Below are positions 1 through 11,945 of a stretch of DNA of 64,000 nucleotides, in pieces. This DNA comes from Symbiodinium natans. Its lineage: Eukaryota; Sar; Dinophyceae; Suessiales; Symbiodiniaceae. The first letter of the stretch is position 1; each line of letters starts with the position of its first letter. The stretch lies in assembly GCA_905221605.1 (NCBI GenBank), contig CAJNDS010002558.1, forward strand, positions 267,922 through 331,921, in the 5' to 3' direction. Position numbers and translations under genes: made by a program. The notes below the pieces were generated by a model that saw nothing but the letters and a program-made list of their open reading frames with translations, ran no database searches and was not told the DNA's origin.

Positions 1-872
1 TTCTAGGGTTCGAGGGTTCGAGGGTTCGAGGGTTTTGGGGCTTTTGGGGTTCTACGGTTTTGGGGTTCAGGGTTTTTAGGGTTTTAGGGTTTTTAGGGTG
101 TTTGGGGTTTTTAGGGTACTAGAGTTTTGGGGTTTTGGGGCTTTGGGTTTAGGGTTTTAGGGCTTTTCGGGCTTTTAGAGTCCTAGGGTTTTGGGGTTTG
201 GGTTCTAGGGTTTTGGAGTTTTGGTGTCTTAGGGTTTTGGGCTTTTCGGGTCCAGGGTTCTAGTGCTTTGGGGTTTCAGGGTGTACGGTTTTAGGGCTCT
301 AAGGTTCTAAGGTTCCAGGGATTTAGGGTATTAGGGTTTTGGGCTTTGAGTTTCAGGGTTTCGGACTTTGCGTTTTAGGGTTCAGGACTTCAGGGTTTTG
401 GATGTTGGTGTTTTGGAGTTTTGTCCTTTAAGTTTTTGCAGTAGGGTCTTAAGGTCTTAGGGTTTGTGGGCTGGTGTCTTGCAGAAGTTGTATAGGGTGT
501 CTGGGGGTTTGAGCGGGTGTTGGCCGGCCGGCTGTTTCTCTTGCAGTCACCGGAATTTCGGCCATGTTCACAGGCCCTTCAAAAGCATGTCGTTAATTAT
601 CTAGCTTGTTTTTGCCTTGTCCATTTTGTCTATTTTGTTGTCTTTCTTTGCAGTTGTTTTTCTTGTTTGGAGGGGGGGTGGGCCTTTGGGGGGCTTGCTG
701 AAGGCATCGGTTTTGTGCTGGGGTCCCAAGTGGTGGGCGGTTGAGGGTTTAGGGTTTAGGGTTTAGGGTTTAGGGTTTAGGGCTCCATCAACCCCATGAC
801 TCCTTAGCGGCACAAGAGTGCGTCCATGAAGAGCACCCACGGAGGATCCCAGCCCAGAGCTCCAAGTAATTG

Positions 873-938
873 GGGTTTAGGGTTTAGGGTTTAGGGTTTA
901 GGGTTTAGGGTTTAGGGTTTAGGGTTTAGGGTTTAGGG
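873..938 (+). repeat. TTTAGGG array
   Basis: About nine perfect TTTAGGG units, G-rich on the + strand, with unique DNA on both sides. Confidence 0.9.
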
Positions 939-2087
939 CTTAAGATTTCCCTTGCTAATTAGGTGTCTTCTGTCTTCTTGTCGAACTGTTGCCCCAAGGA
1001 TCAGCCATGAGCAGGAGCCACAGAGGTGAGTTAGGGTTTGGGGTTTGGGGTTTAGGGTTTGGGGTTTAGGGTTTGGGGTTTGGGGTTTAGGGTTTGGGGT
1101 TTGGGGTTTTGGGGTTTGGGGTTTAGGGTTTGGGGGTTTGGGGTTTGGGGTTTAGGGTTTAGGTTTAGGGTTTAGAGTTCAGGGTTTAGGATTTAGGGTT
1201 TAGTGTTCAGGGGTTCAATGCCAGACTCCAGGCATGAAACAGGCCTTCTGGAAGGTGTGGCTGGTGATAGCGGTCTTATGCCGGGTCATCAGGAAGTGAG
1301 CTAGGTTGCAAGAGACTCGAGCTCAATGAAAGCCTGCAAACCTAAGCCCTAGCCCTAAACCCCAAACCCCAAACCCTACACCGTAGCCTACACCCTAAAC
1401 CCTACACCCTAAACCCTAAAACCTAGAGAATCCCAAAAACACCAAAGCCTGACGCCCGAGCCGTGGAGAGACTGACAACTCTAGGGGTAGTTTCATGGTC
1501 CCTCAATATGGCCCGCCTTACCTCCTCTAAAAGGTTTAGGGCTTAGGGTTTCGGGTGTATAGGGTTTAGGGTTTGGGGTGTATAGGGTTTAGGGTTTAGG
1601 GCTAGGGTTTAGGGTTTAGGGTGTAGGGAAGTTTGGGATCTTGCACTTTCGGACTTTAGAGAAGGGGTCCCCATGTAAGGGCCCATATGGTTTAGGGTTT
1701 CGGGTTTAGGGTTTAGGGTTTAGGGTTTAGGGTTACACTAAGAACAGCTGCAAAGATACCCTTACTAGGACACTCAGGATGCATAGGTCTGTTTTCGGGC
1801 CAATGTGATGCTTGTTTTTGGTTTGCTGCTTGCATTGAGTCTTGGTATTATGAGTATTATGCCTAAACCCTAAACCCTAAACCCTTAACCCAAAACCCAA
1901 AACCTAAAACCCATAACCCAAAACCCAAAACCTAAAACCCAAAGCCCTAACCCTAAACCCTAAACCCTAACCCTACCACCCCCCTCCCCCCTCCGCCTCG
2001 CCCTCCCCACGCGCTGCTGCTGAGAGTCCGAGGACTTGTCCTTATCGATCTCGAGGAGGGGAGCCGCGCCCAGCCTTCTCACAGTTC

Positions 2088-2246
2088 GGGTTTAGGGTTT
2101 AGGGTTTAGGGTTTAGGGTTTAGGGTTTAGGGTTTAGGGTTTAGGGTTTAGGGTTTAGGGTTTAGGGTTTAGGGTTTAGGGTTTAGGGGGTTTAGGGTTT
2201 AGGGTTTAGGGTTTAGGGTTTAGGGTTTAGGGTTTAGGGTTTAGGG
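2088..2246 (+). repeat. TTTAGGG array
   Basis: About 22 units with a single G-tract slip near 2188. The right edge runs into a spacer that is an inverted copy of the spacer near 1326-1350. Confidence 0.9.
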
Positions 2247-2448
2247 CTAGGACTTAGGTTTGCAGGCTTTCATCATCTCGTAGACTGAAAGAGGTTTAGG
2301 GGAAAACAAGGGCATACAAGGCATCTTTTTAGGCGTTTTTTTTTTTTTTTTTGGGGGGGGGGGGGGGGAAATCGTTAGAAGAAACCTTAAACCAGACACC
2401 TAATTCTCTAGACCTCAGACCCACGAGTAACCTCGGAAGAACAAGCTA

Positions 2449-2555
2449 GACCCGGGAGTAACCTAGGAATTAATAGGGCACCCTTTTTGGTTCAAGGGGA
2501 GTATAAGGGAACCGCAAGCCCCCAAAAAAAAGGAAAAAGGGGCCTACTCCCGGTC
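2449..2555. mobile_element. MITE-like repeat, family A, copy 1
   Basis: A 107-bp element with terminal inverted repeats GACCCGGGAGTA (left) and TACTCCCGGTC (right). The interior holds a shared core with AAGGG...CCCTTTTTGGTT...ATAAGGGAACC and an A-rich tract. Related copies are at 8022, 8456, 45764 and about 57400. No coding capacity, so it would be non-autonomous if mobile. Confidence 0.65.
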
Positions 2556-4045
2556 GCAAGGACTCGGGGGTCCCGGTTTTGTTTTCAGGTCAGAGTTGAA
2601 AGTGTAAGGAACCATGGTGTAGAGCTTCGGGTTGAGGGCTTGGGGGTTTAGGGGTTGGGGTTTGAGAATGAGGGCCAGGGGTTTCGGGGCTGTTGGGTTT
2701 GTGACTTCGGGTGCGGGGTTGGGGTACAACCTAACCCCGAGACCCAGGGGCTAAGTCTTATCAGGCTTCCTAGCCCGCCCATAAGCCCTGAAGGACCGCC
2801 ACTATGCGACCGTAGTGTCGTTTCTAAGCTTCTAAGAAAAGGAGGGTCCTAGTTTTAGGGTTTAGGGTTTAGGGTTTAGGGTTTAGGGTTTAGGGTTTAG
2901 GGGTAGGGTTTAGGGTTTAGGGTTTAGGGTCCTAGCTCAATGCCAGGCAAGCGTCAGCACCACTTGCAACAGGCAGGTCATGACCAGGTCGGCAACGTTA
3001 GCCATCCTTGGTAGGGGCCGCACCCTATTTGGCATTTCAGGGCCAAGGGCCTATAAACCCTAAACCCTGAACCCCTAAACCCCAAACCTAAACCCCAAAC
3101 CCTAAACCCTAAACCCTCTTTAGGCTTTAGCATTTAAAGCTCAGGGTCTACTAGGGTTTAGGGTTTAGGGTTTAGGGTCAAGGGTTGGCTTTGTGATTTT
3201 GCAGAGTGAAAGTAGCTTGCAGACACCCAAGAAGCGCTATGAATGACACCTAAAAGAATCCCCAAACATCGCTTAGGCTTAACCCTAAAACCTAAACCCT
3301 AAACCCTAAACCCTAAACCTAAACCCTAAACCCTAAACCCTAAATCGACCACCCTTGCCCTGACTTCTCCAACAACACCATAAGCAACCGCTCAGCCATG
3401 GGCTAAGTATGAGAGTGGGCATTCCAGGGGCAAGGGAAGACCGTGAGAGATGTTGCAAGACCCTGTACGTTTTACCTGAACCCAAAACCTCCTAACCTAG
3501 AGTTCCGGGTGTGTACCTCGAGTACCGTCCTATACTCTGTTAAACCCTAAACCCTAAACCCTAAACCCGAAACCCTAAACCCTAAACCCGAAACCCTAAA
3601 CTTGAGTACTTCGGGCATCATGTACTCTGACTTTTGTGAATGTCACCCCTCTTAACGGTGCACTGCTGCCCGAAGCTTTAGGGGCCTGGGGCCTGGGGCC
3701 TGGGGCCTAGGGTTTAGGGTTTAGGGTTTAGGGCTTAGGGTTTATTTGAGGTTTTAGGCTAAACCCAAAAGACCCGGAAACCCAACCGAGCTAGATTCTT
3801 CATTGCGCAAAGGCTCTAAACCCTAAACCCCAAACACTAAACCCTAAAACCTAAACCCCAAACCTTAAACCCTAAACCCTAAACCCCAAACACTAAACCC
3901 TAAACACGAAACCCTAAACCCCCAACCCTAAACCCAATTTGGGGAGCCGCTGCCTTCGACATTTGTATCTGATCTCGTCAGGGATTGTCTGTGTTTGTGA
4001 GCTAAGCTCTTCGCTCTTGAGATCGACTCGACAGAGTGGCAGGTC

Positions 4046-4149
4046 TAGGGTTTAGGGTTTAGGGTTTAGGGTTTAGGGTTTAGGGTTTAGGGTTTAGGGT
4101 TTAGGGTTTAGGGTTTAGGGTTTAGGGTTTAGGGTTTAGGGTTTAGGGT
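4046..4149 (+). repeat. TTTAGGG array
   Basis: About 15 perfect units, abutting the left half of a family E palindromic element. Confidence 0.9.
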
Positions 4150-4151
4150 TC

Positions 4152-4374
4152 AAAGGGCAGCTACATGGTCCCCTGATACCCCGTCATATGACGTATAAAT
4201 CCCACGGGCACCGTACATCAGCACCCTCTCAAGGAGGAACCCTAAACCCTAAACCCTAAACCCTAAACCCTAAACCCTAAACCCTAAACCCTAAACCCTA
4301 AACCCTAAACCCTAAACCCTAAACCCTAAACCCTAAACCCTAAACCCTTTCAGGGACCATGTGACTGCCCTAAG
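4152..4374. mobile_element. MITE-like repeat, family E, split by a telomere array
   Basis: The left terminus (AGGGCAGCTACATGGTCCC, from about 4153) and the right terminus (GGGACCATGTGACTGCCCT, 4352-4370) are inverted repeats at about 17 of 19 positions. The interior carries a (CCCTAAA)n array at 4239-4347. The undivided relative at 39892-40012 has only a short AACCCTGTAAA at the matching place. Confidence 0.65.
4239..4347 (-). repeat. CCCTAAA array inside a MITE
   Basis: About 15 units, C-rich on the + strand, lying between the two halves of the family E element. Confidence 0.9.
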
Positions 4375-4442
4375 ATACCACCAATCTGTCCCGAAGCCTA
4401 CTAGAAGCAGCGGGTGGAGAAAAAGCTCGCGGCCCGCCATGA

Positions 4443-4722
4443 GAAGGTTTGTTTAGGGGCTTAGGGGTTTAGGGGTTTAGGGGACTAGGGGTTTAGGGCT
4501 TTAGGGGGTTTAGGGGTTTAGGGGTTTAGGGGTTTAGGGGTTTAGGGGTTTAGGGGTTTAGGGGTTTAGGGGGTTTAGGGGTTTAGGGGTTTAGGGGTTT
4601 AGGGCTTTAGGGGGTTTAGGGGTTTAGGGGTTTAGGGGTTTAGGGGTTTAGGGCTTTAGGGTTTTAGGGTTTAGGGTTTAGGGGATTATGGGGTTTAGGG
4701 GTTTCGGGGTTTAGGGTTTAGG
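4443..4722 (+). repeat. TTTAGGGG variant array
   Basis: Dominated by the 8-mer TTTAGGGG rather than the 7-mer, with occasional CTTTAGGG units. The local uniformity suggests the variant was amplified in place. Confidence 0.85.
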
Positions 4723-5107
4723 GGGCATGCTGGAGCCCTGGAGTTGATTGGGCCGCGAGCCAACTGCAATTAGCTCTGGTTCAAGGGTCACGGAAAAAAG
4801 ACATGGGGTTTGCCGGAAATAGGGGGTACCCTTTTGGGGTCCCCTTTAAGGGGATCCTATTCTATTTTGGGGTATAAAAGGGGTACCCCCAGTTTGGGGA
4901 AAAAACACATCTGGAAGGCACTCAGCCAGAAGATGTAACTTACTCAATCCCCAAACCCTAAACCCTAAACCATCAGTACACCCTAAACCCTTGACCCTAA
5001 ACCCTAAACCAAACTCTGAACCCTAAACCCTAAGAATCTGTGCGCATCGATTCCTGTGACCCGGTCCAGGCAGATAAAAGCCAGCCTCCCGATACGGGCC
5101 CTAGCTT

Positions 5108-5161
5108 GTCACAATTCAGGGTTTAGGGTTTAGGTTTTAGGGTTTAGGGTCACAATTCAGG
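5108..5161. repeat. Telomere tract flanked by a 13-bp duplication
   Basis: GTCACAATTCAGG occurs at 5108-5120 and again at 5149-5161. Only about 28 bp of TTTAGGG-type sequence lies between them, as expected if telomere repeats were added at a staggered break that was then filled in. Confidence 0.75.
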
Positions 5162-6191
5162 CAGACAAGTCCTTGCTTGCAGGGTTATCGATTGCCTGTG
5201 CAAGGGTTTTGGGGTTTAGGGTTGTAGAGTTCGGGTTTTGGATACGACATTAGGATGTGTAGGCTTCAAAGGATTGCCATGGGATCCGCCACACCACCCC
5301 CACCTGCGAGTGCCGCCCCATACCCATGTGAAAGCCAGGTTTTGGGGCAGGAAACCCTAAACCCTAAACCCTAAACCCTAAACCCTAAACCCCACGTAGT
5401 CCGGCGGAGGGTGCGCTTGGGGGATCCCGGGAGATTGAAGCACGCGTGGTTACGTTAGCGATCTGCGTCTTGCTTGCGGCAATCGGCAAGGCGTTTGTTG
5501 CAATTCCTTGATGCGACCCTGAGCCTTGACGCGTGGCCTGGTCGTGATAAGAACTAAAGCTAAGTCCCTGAACCCTAAACCCTAAACCCTAAACCCTAAA
5601 CCCTAAACCCTAAACCCTAAACCCTAAACCCTAAACCCTAAACCCTTTGTAGCCATCCAAGGCCAATGAGCAGCTTCATGTACCCTGCCAGGGCAGAGGG
5701 CTTCCATATGTGTGATAGTTACGGAGCAAAATTAGGCACCTCCCCGAAGGAAGCAACTACTGGTAGGGTTCAGGGTTTAGGGTTGGTTTAGGGTTTAGGG
5801 TTTAGGATTTAGGGTTTAGGGCTTAGGTTTAGGATTTAGGGTTTGGGGTTTAGGGCCAAAAAATCTAGAAACCCAAAAGTACCCAAAGCCTCTTCTTCTT
5901 CCGACGCGGCAAAGGAGTGCTTTGCATAGAGTGTCAGGTGCATGTCTGTGCATGCGGCTTCGTGATGAAGCGGAGGCTACCCCTGTACTGCAAAGCCTCA
6001 GCGGTAAGTAACCACAAACACTCTAAACAAACACGGGCCCTAAAACCCTCAAGCCCCAAGACCGTAAACCCCCCAAACACGAAAAACCCAGAACCCCCAC
6101 CTGCTAGAGACCAGAAGAAACTTCAAACCCTGAAGCCCCTGACAAAAACCTAAAACCCTCAAACCGCAGCCGCAAACAAGCCCTAAACGTT

Positions 6192-6288
6192 GGAATGTTC
6201 CCCTTGTACTAACAGTCCTTAATATGGATTATAATAGGGGGTACTGTAATCCGCCTTAACGGACTGATAGTATAAGGGGCAACATCCC
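6192..6288. mobile_element. MITE-like repeat, family B, copy 1
   Basis: A 97-bp imperfect palindrome. The left arm starts GGAATGTTCCCCTTGTACTA and the right arm ends with its near reverse complement, TAGTATAAGGGGCAACATCC. Related copies are at 46297-46394 and, truncated, from 63456. No coding capacity. Confidence 0.7.
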
Positions 6289-7509
6289 AAACTAAAACCC
6301 TAGAACCTATAAACACAAACCTAAAACACCAAAAGACCCAACCCTAGCAAAGCTACACACACCCTAAACCCTAAAGCCTAAACCCTAAACAGCCCTAAAC
6401 GTTCAACGTCTTAGCTTCGCCAATTGCCAGAGCGATACTGACCGGATGCACAGCGAGCTGCTGAAGGACTACCCCAATTTCGGGTTTAGGGTTTAGGGTT
6501 TAGTTTGTAGGGTTTACTTTGTAGGAAGATTTCGGGTATTTTGATGCCCTCTATCAGAGATCAGGGTGATAGGAAGCCCTTGGCAGTAACCCTGAAGGCC
6601 TACCCAAACTGCCCCAAACTCAAAACCCGACAAGCCCTAAACCCTATAAACCCTATAAACCCGATAAACCCTAATTACCCCTATAACCCCAATAAAACCT
6701 AATTACCCCTAAACCCTAAACCCAAGTCTTAGGGACACTTTCTTCTTGTTGGGGGAGGGGGGAGGGGGGGTGCACTCCTTCACGCTCCAGCCCGTGTTAA
6801 AACATTCCCGTGGTGAAACATTCCCTGGCTGCTGCCCCTTAGGGTTTTCGGGGCGCTTTTCGGGGCTTAAGGCGTGTCAGGGAGGGTTTAGGGTTTAGGG
6901 TTTAAGGTTTAGGTTTTAGGGTTTAGGGTTTAGGGTTGAGGGGCTTCGGGCTTCGGGTTTTGTGTTTTTGGCGGTTGAAGGATTTAGGAGTTTGTGGTTT
7001 AGGGCTTGGTGCTTAGGGCTTTAGTGGTTGAAGGGTTTACCCCCGAAACCCAAAACCCTAAACCCTAAACCGCAAACCCTAAACCCCAAACCCTAAACCC
7101 TAAACCTTGGGGCTCTGCAACTTCAGGGGTTCAGAAAGGGGCTTAAGGGGCTTAGGAGTCTGAGCGGCTGAAGATGGCAAAGCCCTGATAACCGTGAACC
7201 CTAAACCCCAAACCCCAAACCCCAAACCCCGAACCCCAAACCCCAAACCCCAAACCCCAAACCCTAAACCCTAAACCCTACACCCCAAACCCTAAACCCT
7301 AAACCCTAAACTTTAAGGAGCTCGAAAGGCTGCCGAGCAGGTGTTGGGCTTCAGAATGTGCGTGAGGCCACCAAAAAGGACTAGACCCCAAGAGGGTTTA
7401 GGGTTTAGGGTTTAGGGTTTAGGGTTTAGGGTTTAGGGTTTAGGGTTTAGGGTTTAGGGTTTAGGGGGCTTGAAGGGGCAAAGGAACAAGGGCCCTAGGG
7501 GAACCTCAG

Positions 7510-7652
7510 GTTAAGGGCTTAAGGGTTTAAGGGCTTAAGGGTTTAAGGGTTTAAGGGTTTTAGGGCTTAAGGGTTTAAGGGCTTAAGGGTTTAAGGGCTT
7601 AAGGGTTTAAGGGTTTAAGGGTTTAAGTTCTTAAGGGTTTAAGGGTTTAGGG
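7510..7652 (+). repeat. TTTAAGGG variant array
   Basis: Repeated TTTAAGGG and CTTAAGGG 8-mers. A second array of the same variant lies at about 40617-40700. Confidence 0.85.
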
Positions 7653-8021
7653 CTGAGAGTTAGAGCTCAGGGTTCGCTGAGCATTGTGGGTGCTGGTGGG
7701 ACCTAGTCCGAGGTGCCGAACCTAAATGAAGGGGCGTTGGGTTCGGGGTTTAGGGTTTAGGGTTTAGGGTTTAGGGTTTAGGGTTTAGGGTTTCGGGTTT
7801 CGGGTTCGGGTTTAGGGTTTATGGTTTAGGGTAACTGGGAGTTGTCAGGCTGTCTAAGTTCAGCATCCAAGGGCGGCAGTAGTGAGACGGCAAAGGCCAC
7901 AGTAATCCCGACGCCTCAAGCCCGAACCACTGGCTACGGCAGCTCTCATGCTTCCTAGACCCAGGAGTGTTTAGGGTTTGGGATTTTTGGGTTTAGGGTT
8001 TAGGGTTTGGGGCTTAAGGGT

Positions 8022-8117
8022 GACCAAGGAGTAGCCTAGGAAGAGAAGGGTGCCCTTTTTGGTTGAAAGGGGTTGACAAGGGAACCCAAACCCCTAAGAA
8101 GGAGAATCAGGGCCTAC
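8022..8117. mobile_element. MITE-like repeat, family A, copy 2 (decayed)
   Basis: Shares the family A order: GACCAAGGAGTAGCCTAGG, then GGGTGCCCTTTTTGGTT, then AAGGGAACCC, then a GGGCCTAC end. The right terminus is eroded. Confidence 0.5.
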
Positions 8118-8331
8118 AAAATCCTGAACAATGGACCCGCACACCCTGAATCAGGCTTCGGAAAAGTCTGCGCGACTTTTCTGTGCATCCAAGAAAGCAT
8201 GTTTCCACGCGGGAACCGCGGTCGGTTGCCTAGGAAGCCTATAGTAAGAGAGCCACAAGTCCAAAACCCTAAACCCCTAAACCCTAAACCCCCTGTGAAC
8301 CCTATACCTCCTAAACCCGAAGCCATAAGGC

Positions 8332-8412
8332 CTAAACCCTAAACCCTAAACCCTAAACCCTAAACCCTAAACCCTAAACCCTAAACCCTAAACCCTAAAC
8401 CCTAAACCCTAC
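8332..8412 (-). repeat. CCCTAAA array
   Basis: About 11 perfect units, C-rich on the + strand. Confidence 0.9.
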
Positions 8413-8455
8413 AAGAAGGCAGAGGCCTCGTTCGGATGGCTATTGAGAACACCTA

Positions 8456-8550
8456 GACCCAGGAGTAACCTAGGACCTTCTTGGTTTTAAGGGGACTATA
8501 AGGGAACCCCAACCCTCAAAAACAAAAATAAATAAGGGCCTACTCCGGTC
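8456..8550. mobile_element. MITE-like repeat, family A, copy 3
   Basis: A 95-bp copy with termini GACCCAGGAGTAACCTAGG and CCTACTCCGGTC. It is followed by CTAGTAGCCC and a CCCTAAA array; the same junction (CCTAGTAGCCCTAAACCC) recurs near 46003, which suggests the two places share an origin. Confidence 0.6.
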
Positions 8551-9815
8551 CTAGTAGCCCTAAACCCTAAACCCTAAACCCTAAACCCCAAACCCTAAAC
8601 CGGGTCCTAGACACAGAAAGGCCGGCCCACTCGGGCTTGAAGCGAACTACTGGGAAACTGGCTCCGCCACAGCCACGCGCAGTCGAAGCCCAGGTGCTCT
8701 CCTTTCTCCGACACACTGCAACCCTCTTAGGGTTTAGGGTTTAGGGTTTAGAGTTTAGGGTTTAGGGTTTAGGGGCAAGGGTTTGGGGTTTAGGGTTCAG
8801 GGTTTAGTTTTGAGGGCTTGTCACTTCACCCTTCATTAGGCAACCCTCAGGGCCGCCGCCCTCTCTCCTCAAACTGACTGGGCGACGCTGAACAAATGAA
8901 GCGACAAGACGTTGTGTGGCGTACAACCGTATCCCTAAAACCCAAAACCCAAAACCCAAAAACCGCTGAGCCCGACAACCAAAACCCCAAAAGCCCTAAC
9001 ACCCTAAACGCAAAACCCCTAAAGCTAGGGTTTAGGAGTGTAGGTATAGGGCCTCGGTCAGGACAAGGGTGTACGTCAGGTTTTCGGGTTTAGGGCAAAA
9101 TAAGGGCTTAGGGTTTAGGGTTTGTGACCCTTACAATTCCTGGAAATGAGAAGCCTTCCATAGACTCACCCCCTCCAACTTTCAAACAGACTAGCCTTCT
9201 GCATTCATCAGAACCCAAAACCCAAAACCCGAAGCCCTAAGCCCTAGGCCCTAAACCCTAAAGCCTAAAGCCTAAACCCGAAACCCTAAACCGTAAGCCC
9301 TAAACCCTAAACCCTAAACCCAAATAAATGAGCTGGAGCAACGTCCTGGGCTGCGCACGTCAAGCCCATAGGCTTATGCAACAAAGACTTGGCCCCTGGG
9401 TAGGGCTTCGCGGCTCCCTAACCCCTAAACCCTAAACCCTAAGCCCGAAACCCCAAAATCCTGTATAGCATTCCCAATATTTACTAATAGTATTATTCCC
9501 TTATCGTCCCGATATACTTCTACCATAAAACACCCAGCCAAAACCCTATTCTAAGTATTCATTACAAATCGTATTCCCTTAGAGTCCCTATAGCTATAGT
9601 ATAATAACCCAGAAAAAGCCGATTCTAATTATCCAAGGCACCCTAAACCCTAAACCCTAAACCCTAAACCCTAAACCCTAAACCCTAAACCCTAAACCCC
9701 AAACCCCAAACCCCAAACCCTTGCCCCCTTTATGCCGACTTGGGGGTTTTCAACATTCGGGGCACCTTATTGGGGTCCTGATTCGAAGGGAACCCTACTA
9801 TTTGGGGGGTTATTG

Positions 9816-10118
9816 AACCCTAAACCCTAAACCCTAAACCCTAAACCCTAAACCCTAAACCCTAAACCCTAAACCCTAAACCCTAAACCCTAAACCCTAA
9901 ACCCTAAACCCTAAACCCTAAACCCTAAACCCTAAACCCTAAACCCTAACCTCTAAACCCTAAACCCTAAACCCTAAACCCTAAACCCTAAACCCTAAAC
10001 CCTAAACCCTAAACCCTAAACCCTAAACCCTAAACCCTAAACCCTAAACCCTAAACCCTAAACCCTAAACCCTAACCCGAAACCCTAAACCATAAACCGT
10101 AAACCCTAAACCCTAAAC
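9816..10118 (-). repeat. Long CCCTAAA array
   Basis: About 300 bp of CCCTAAA units, with a few variants (CTCTAAA, CCCGAAA, CCGTAAA) concentrated near its right end. Confidence 0.92.
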
Positions 10119-10231
10119 AGCCCCCGTGTTCAACCCTGCGCCTGAAGCCCTTCCCCCCCCCCCCCCCCTGATGCCGACTTCGTAAAGCCTGCCGTGCAAA
10201 CAACGTGCAGACGGAGCACCAAACGTTGATG

Positions 10232-10311
10232 GTCCGCGGCTTTTTAGGGTTTAGGGTTTACGGTTTAGGGTTTAGGGTTTAGGGTTTAGGGCTTTGGGAC
10301 TGTCCGCGGCT
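10232..10311. repeat. Telomere tract flanked by a 10-bp duplication
   Basis: GTCCGCGGCT at 10232-10241 is repeated at 10302-10311, with only TTTAGGG-type sequence between. Confidence 0.6.
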
Positions 10312-10882
10312 CTAGGATTTAGGGTCTATGGGGTCTCCTGAAGGGTTTTGGGTGTACAGCCCTAAACCCTAAACCCAAAACCCTCATTAAACCCTTAACC
10401 CTGCACCCTAATTAAACTCCTAAATCCTACACCCCACTTAAACCCTAAACCCTAAACCCTAAACCCCAAACTCTAATCTCCTATCCTACTAGAATCGCAA
10501 CTCGTGCATACTGTGGATCCTCGTGGGGGTCATGCAGGCGCCCAAGGCAGACGCGCCGTCCACAACAGTGTTGGGGTTTAGGGTTTAGGGTTTAGGGTTA
10601 GGGTTTAGGGTTTAGGGTTTAGGGTTTAGGGTTTAGGTTTTAGGTTTTAGGGCTCAAGGTTTCGGATGCCATCTGCGTGCTCCGGATTGTTGGCAGCGAA
10701 TCTCGAGACCGACTCGGAGCTTCGCGGGGCGGCTACCCCTCAACCCTAAACTCTAAACCCTAAACCCTAAACCCCTAAACCCTAAACCCTAAACCCCTAA
10801 ACCCCATAAAGCCTGAGGCCTAAAATCAAGTTCCCACTACGGCCGCTGGGTTTAGGCTTAAGGCCACTTCAGTTCAATCAAT

Positions 10883-10930
10883 CTATATATATATATATAT
10901 ATATATATATCTACATATATATATATATAT
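10883..10930. repeat. TA microsatellite
   Basis: Alternating TA with a few CA/GC interruptions. Confidence 0.85.
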
Positions 10931-11794
10931 GCATATTTCTCCAAATGATGGTCCCTTTCGGGGGCTACTGTCAGGCGATATTAAAGGCACTCAAAAAAAG
11001 GCTGCCGTAACTTCGAGAACTGACCACATAACCATGCCCATATTGAAGTATGGCAACAAAGGGTTCGGTTTAGCGTTTAGGGTTTAGGGTTTAGGGTTTA
11101 GGGTTTAGCGTTTAGGGGTTCGGGTGAATCAACAACACTGGTATCGCAAGCTCATGCGAATGGGTCCTCACAACCCACAACCCATGAACCATACACCCTG
11201 AACCCTACTAGCTTCCCACCTAGTTGTCAAGTAAGGTGAACTAGTTAGGTTCACCTTTGGCATGTTTTCGTACCCCCAAAAAAGGTTAAAGCGCGTCCTG
11301 TGCAAAGCGAAGTGCCCAAAAAGGAAGGTTGCCTACCACTCTAGGGTTTAGGGTTTACGGTTTAGGGTTATACTCTACTACTCAACCCCATGAAACTCCA
11401 AACAGGCTCGGCAAAACATAACCGCCAACTCACAGAGGCGCACAGAGAGCGGTGCACACTCGGCGCGGATGCGTGTTGCTATGGATTCACCGTAACGATT
11501 TGCTGGCCACATGGCCAAGTCCATGTCCTGAGGTTTTCAATGGCGCTGGTTAAAAAGCACATACTTTTTGGGCTGCTAAACCCTGATCCTAAATAAACCC
11601 TAAACCCTAAACCCTAAACCCTAAACCCTAAACCCTAAACCCTAAACCCTAAACCCTAAACCCTAATTTAGGGAGCCCAGAAGCCAAAAACGTGCAAGAG
11701 TTCACTACTGAACAGCCTGGCGTCTCCTCTCTGATCATCCATCCTCCCGAAGAGGATGCCAGGGGGTCGACAGCGGAATCTCGAAACAAATCTC

Positions 11795-11945
11795 CTTAGT
11801 TGCTGAGTTCATAAGCCCCAAAAACGTGTACACTTTCGGTTCTAGAGGGGATGCTAGCCCTAAACCCTAAACCCTAAACCCTAAACCCCAAACCCTAAAC
11901 CCTAAACCCAAAAAGTGTAAAGTGTGCTCACTCAGCTACTAAGTT
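11795..11945. mobile_element. MITE-like repeat, family G, copy 1, containing a telomere array
   Basis: The left end (CTTAGTTGCTGAGT...GTGTACACTTTC) and the right end (GTGTAAAGTGTGCTCACTCAG...) are related as inverted repeats (CTTAGTWGCTGAGT). A CCCTAAA array (11857-11908) fills the interior. The second copy at 45695-45966 has the same ends but a family A MITE inside. Confidence 0.6.

Larger units (their letters stand above)
1..4440. repeat. Interstitial telomere-repeat region, left block 1
   Basis: No supportable gene. The block alternates telomere-type tracts with 50-200 bp of unique DNA. G-rich tracts on this strand lie near 1-430 (degenerate), 743-782, 873-938, 1031-1215 (TTTGGGG/TTTAGGG mixture), 1540-1733, 2088-2246, 2853-2930 and 4046-4149. 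C-rich tracts lie near 1340-1425, 1862-1972, 3052-3115, 3280-3345, 3541-3600, 3816-3935 and 4239-4347. The frequent orientation switches show this is not one terminal telomere. A T/G homopolymer pair sits at 2337-2369. The small open frames here (for example at 517 and 2655) run through repeats and show no protein-like features. Confidence 0.85.
4441..8455. repeat. Interstitial telomere-repeat region, left block 2
   Basis: No supportable gene. Contents in order: a TTTAGGGG variant array (4443-4722), a palindromic spacer near 4800-4900, short tracts at 4950-5030, 5121-5148, 5350-5393, 5569-5645 and 5763-5850, a family B MITE (6192-6288), tracts at 6630-6724, 6885-6945, 7046-7110 and 7195-7310, a TTTAGGG array at 7395-7465, a TTTAAGGG array (7510-7652), a tract at 7745-7830, a family A MITE and a CCCTAAA array at 8332-8412. 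The open frames at 5917-6153 and 8073-8342 run through CCCTAAA-type repeats and are not believable genes. Confidence 0.8.

Noticed and set aside
1-430. A true chromosome end at the left edge of the window
   Set aside because: The repeats there are degenerate and mixed, not a pure TTTAGGG run, and orientation switches many times inward.
11390-11596. A 68-codon protein
   Set aside because: No domain or signal, ends in telomere repeat, and is of a length expected by chance.
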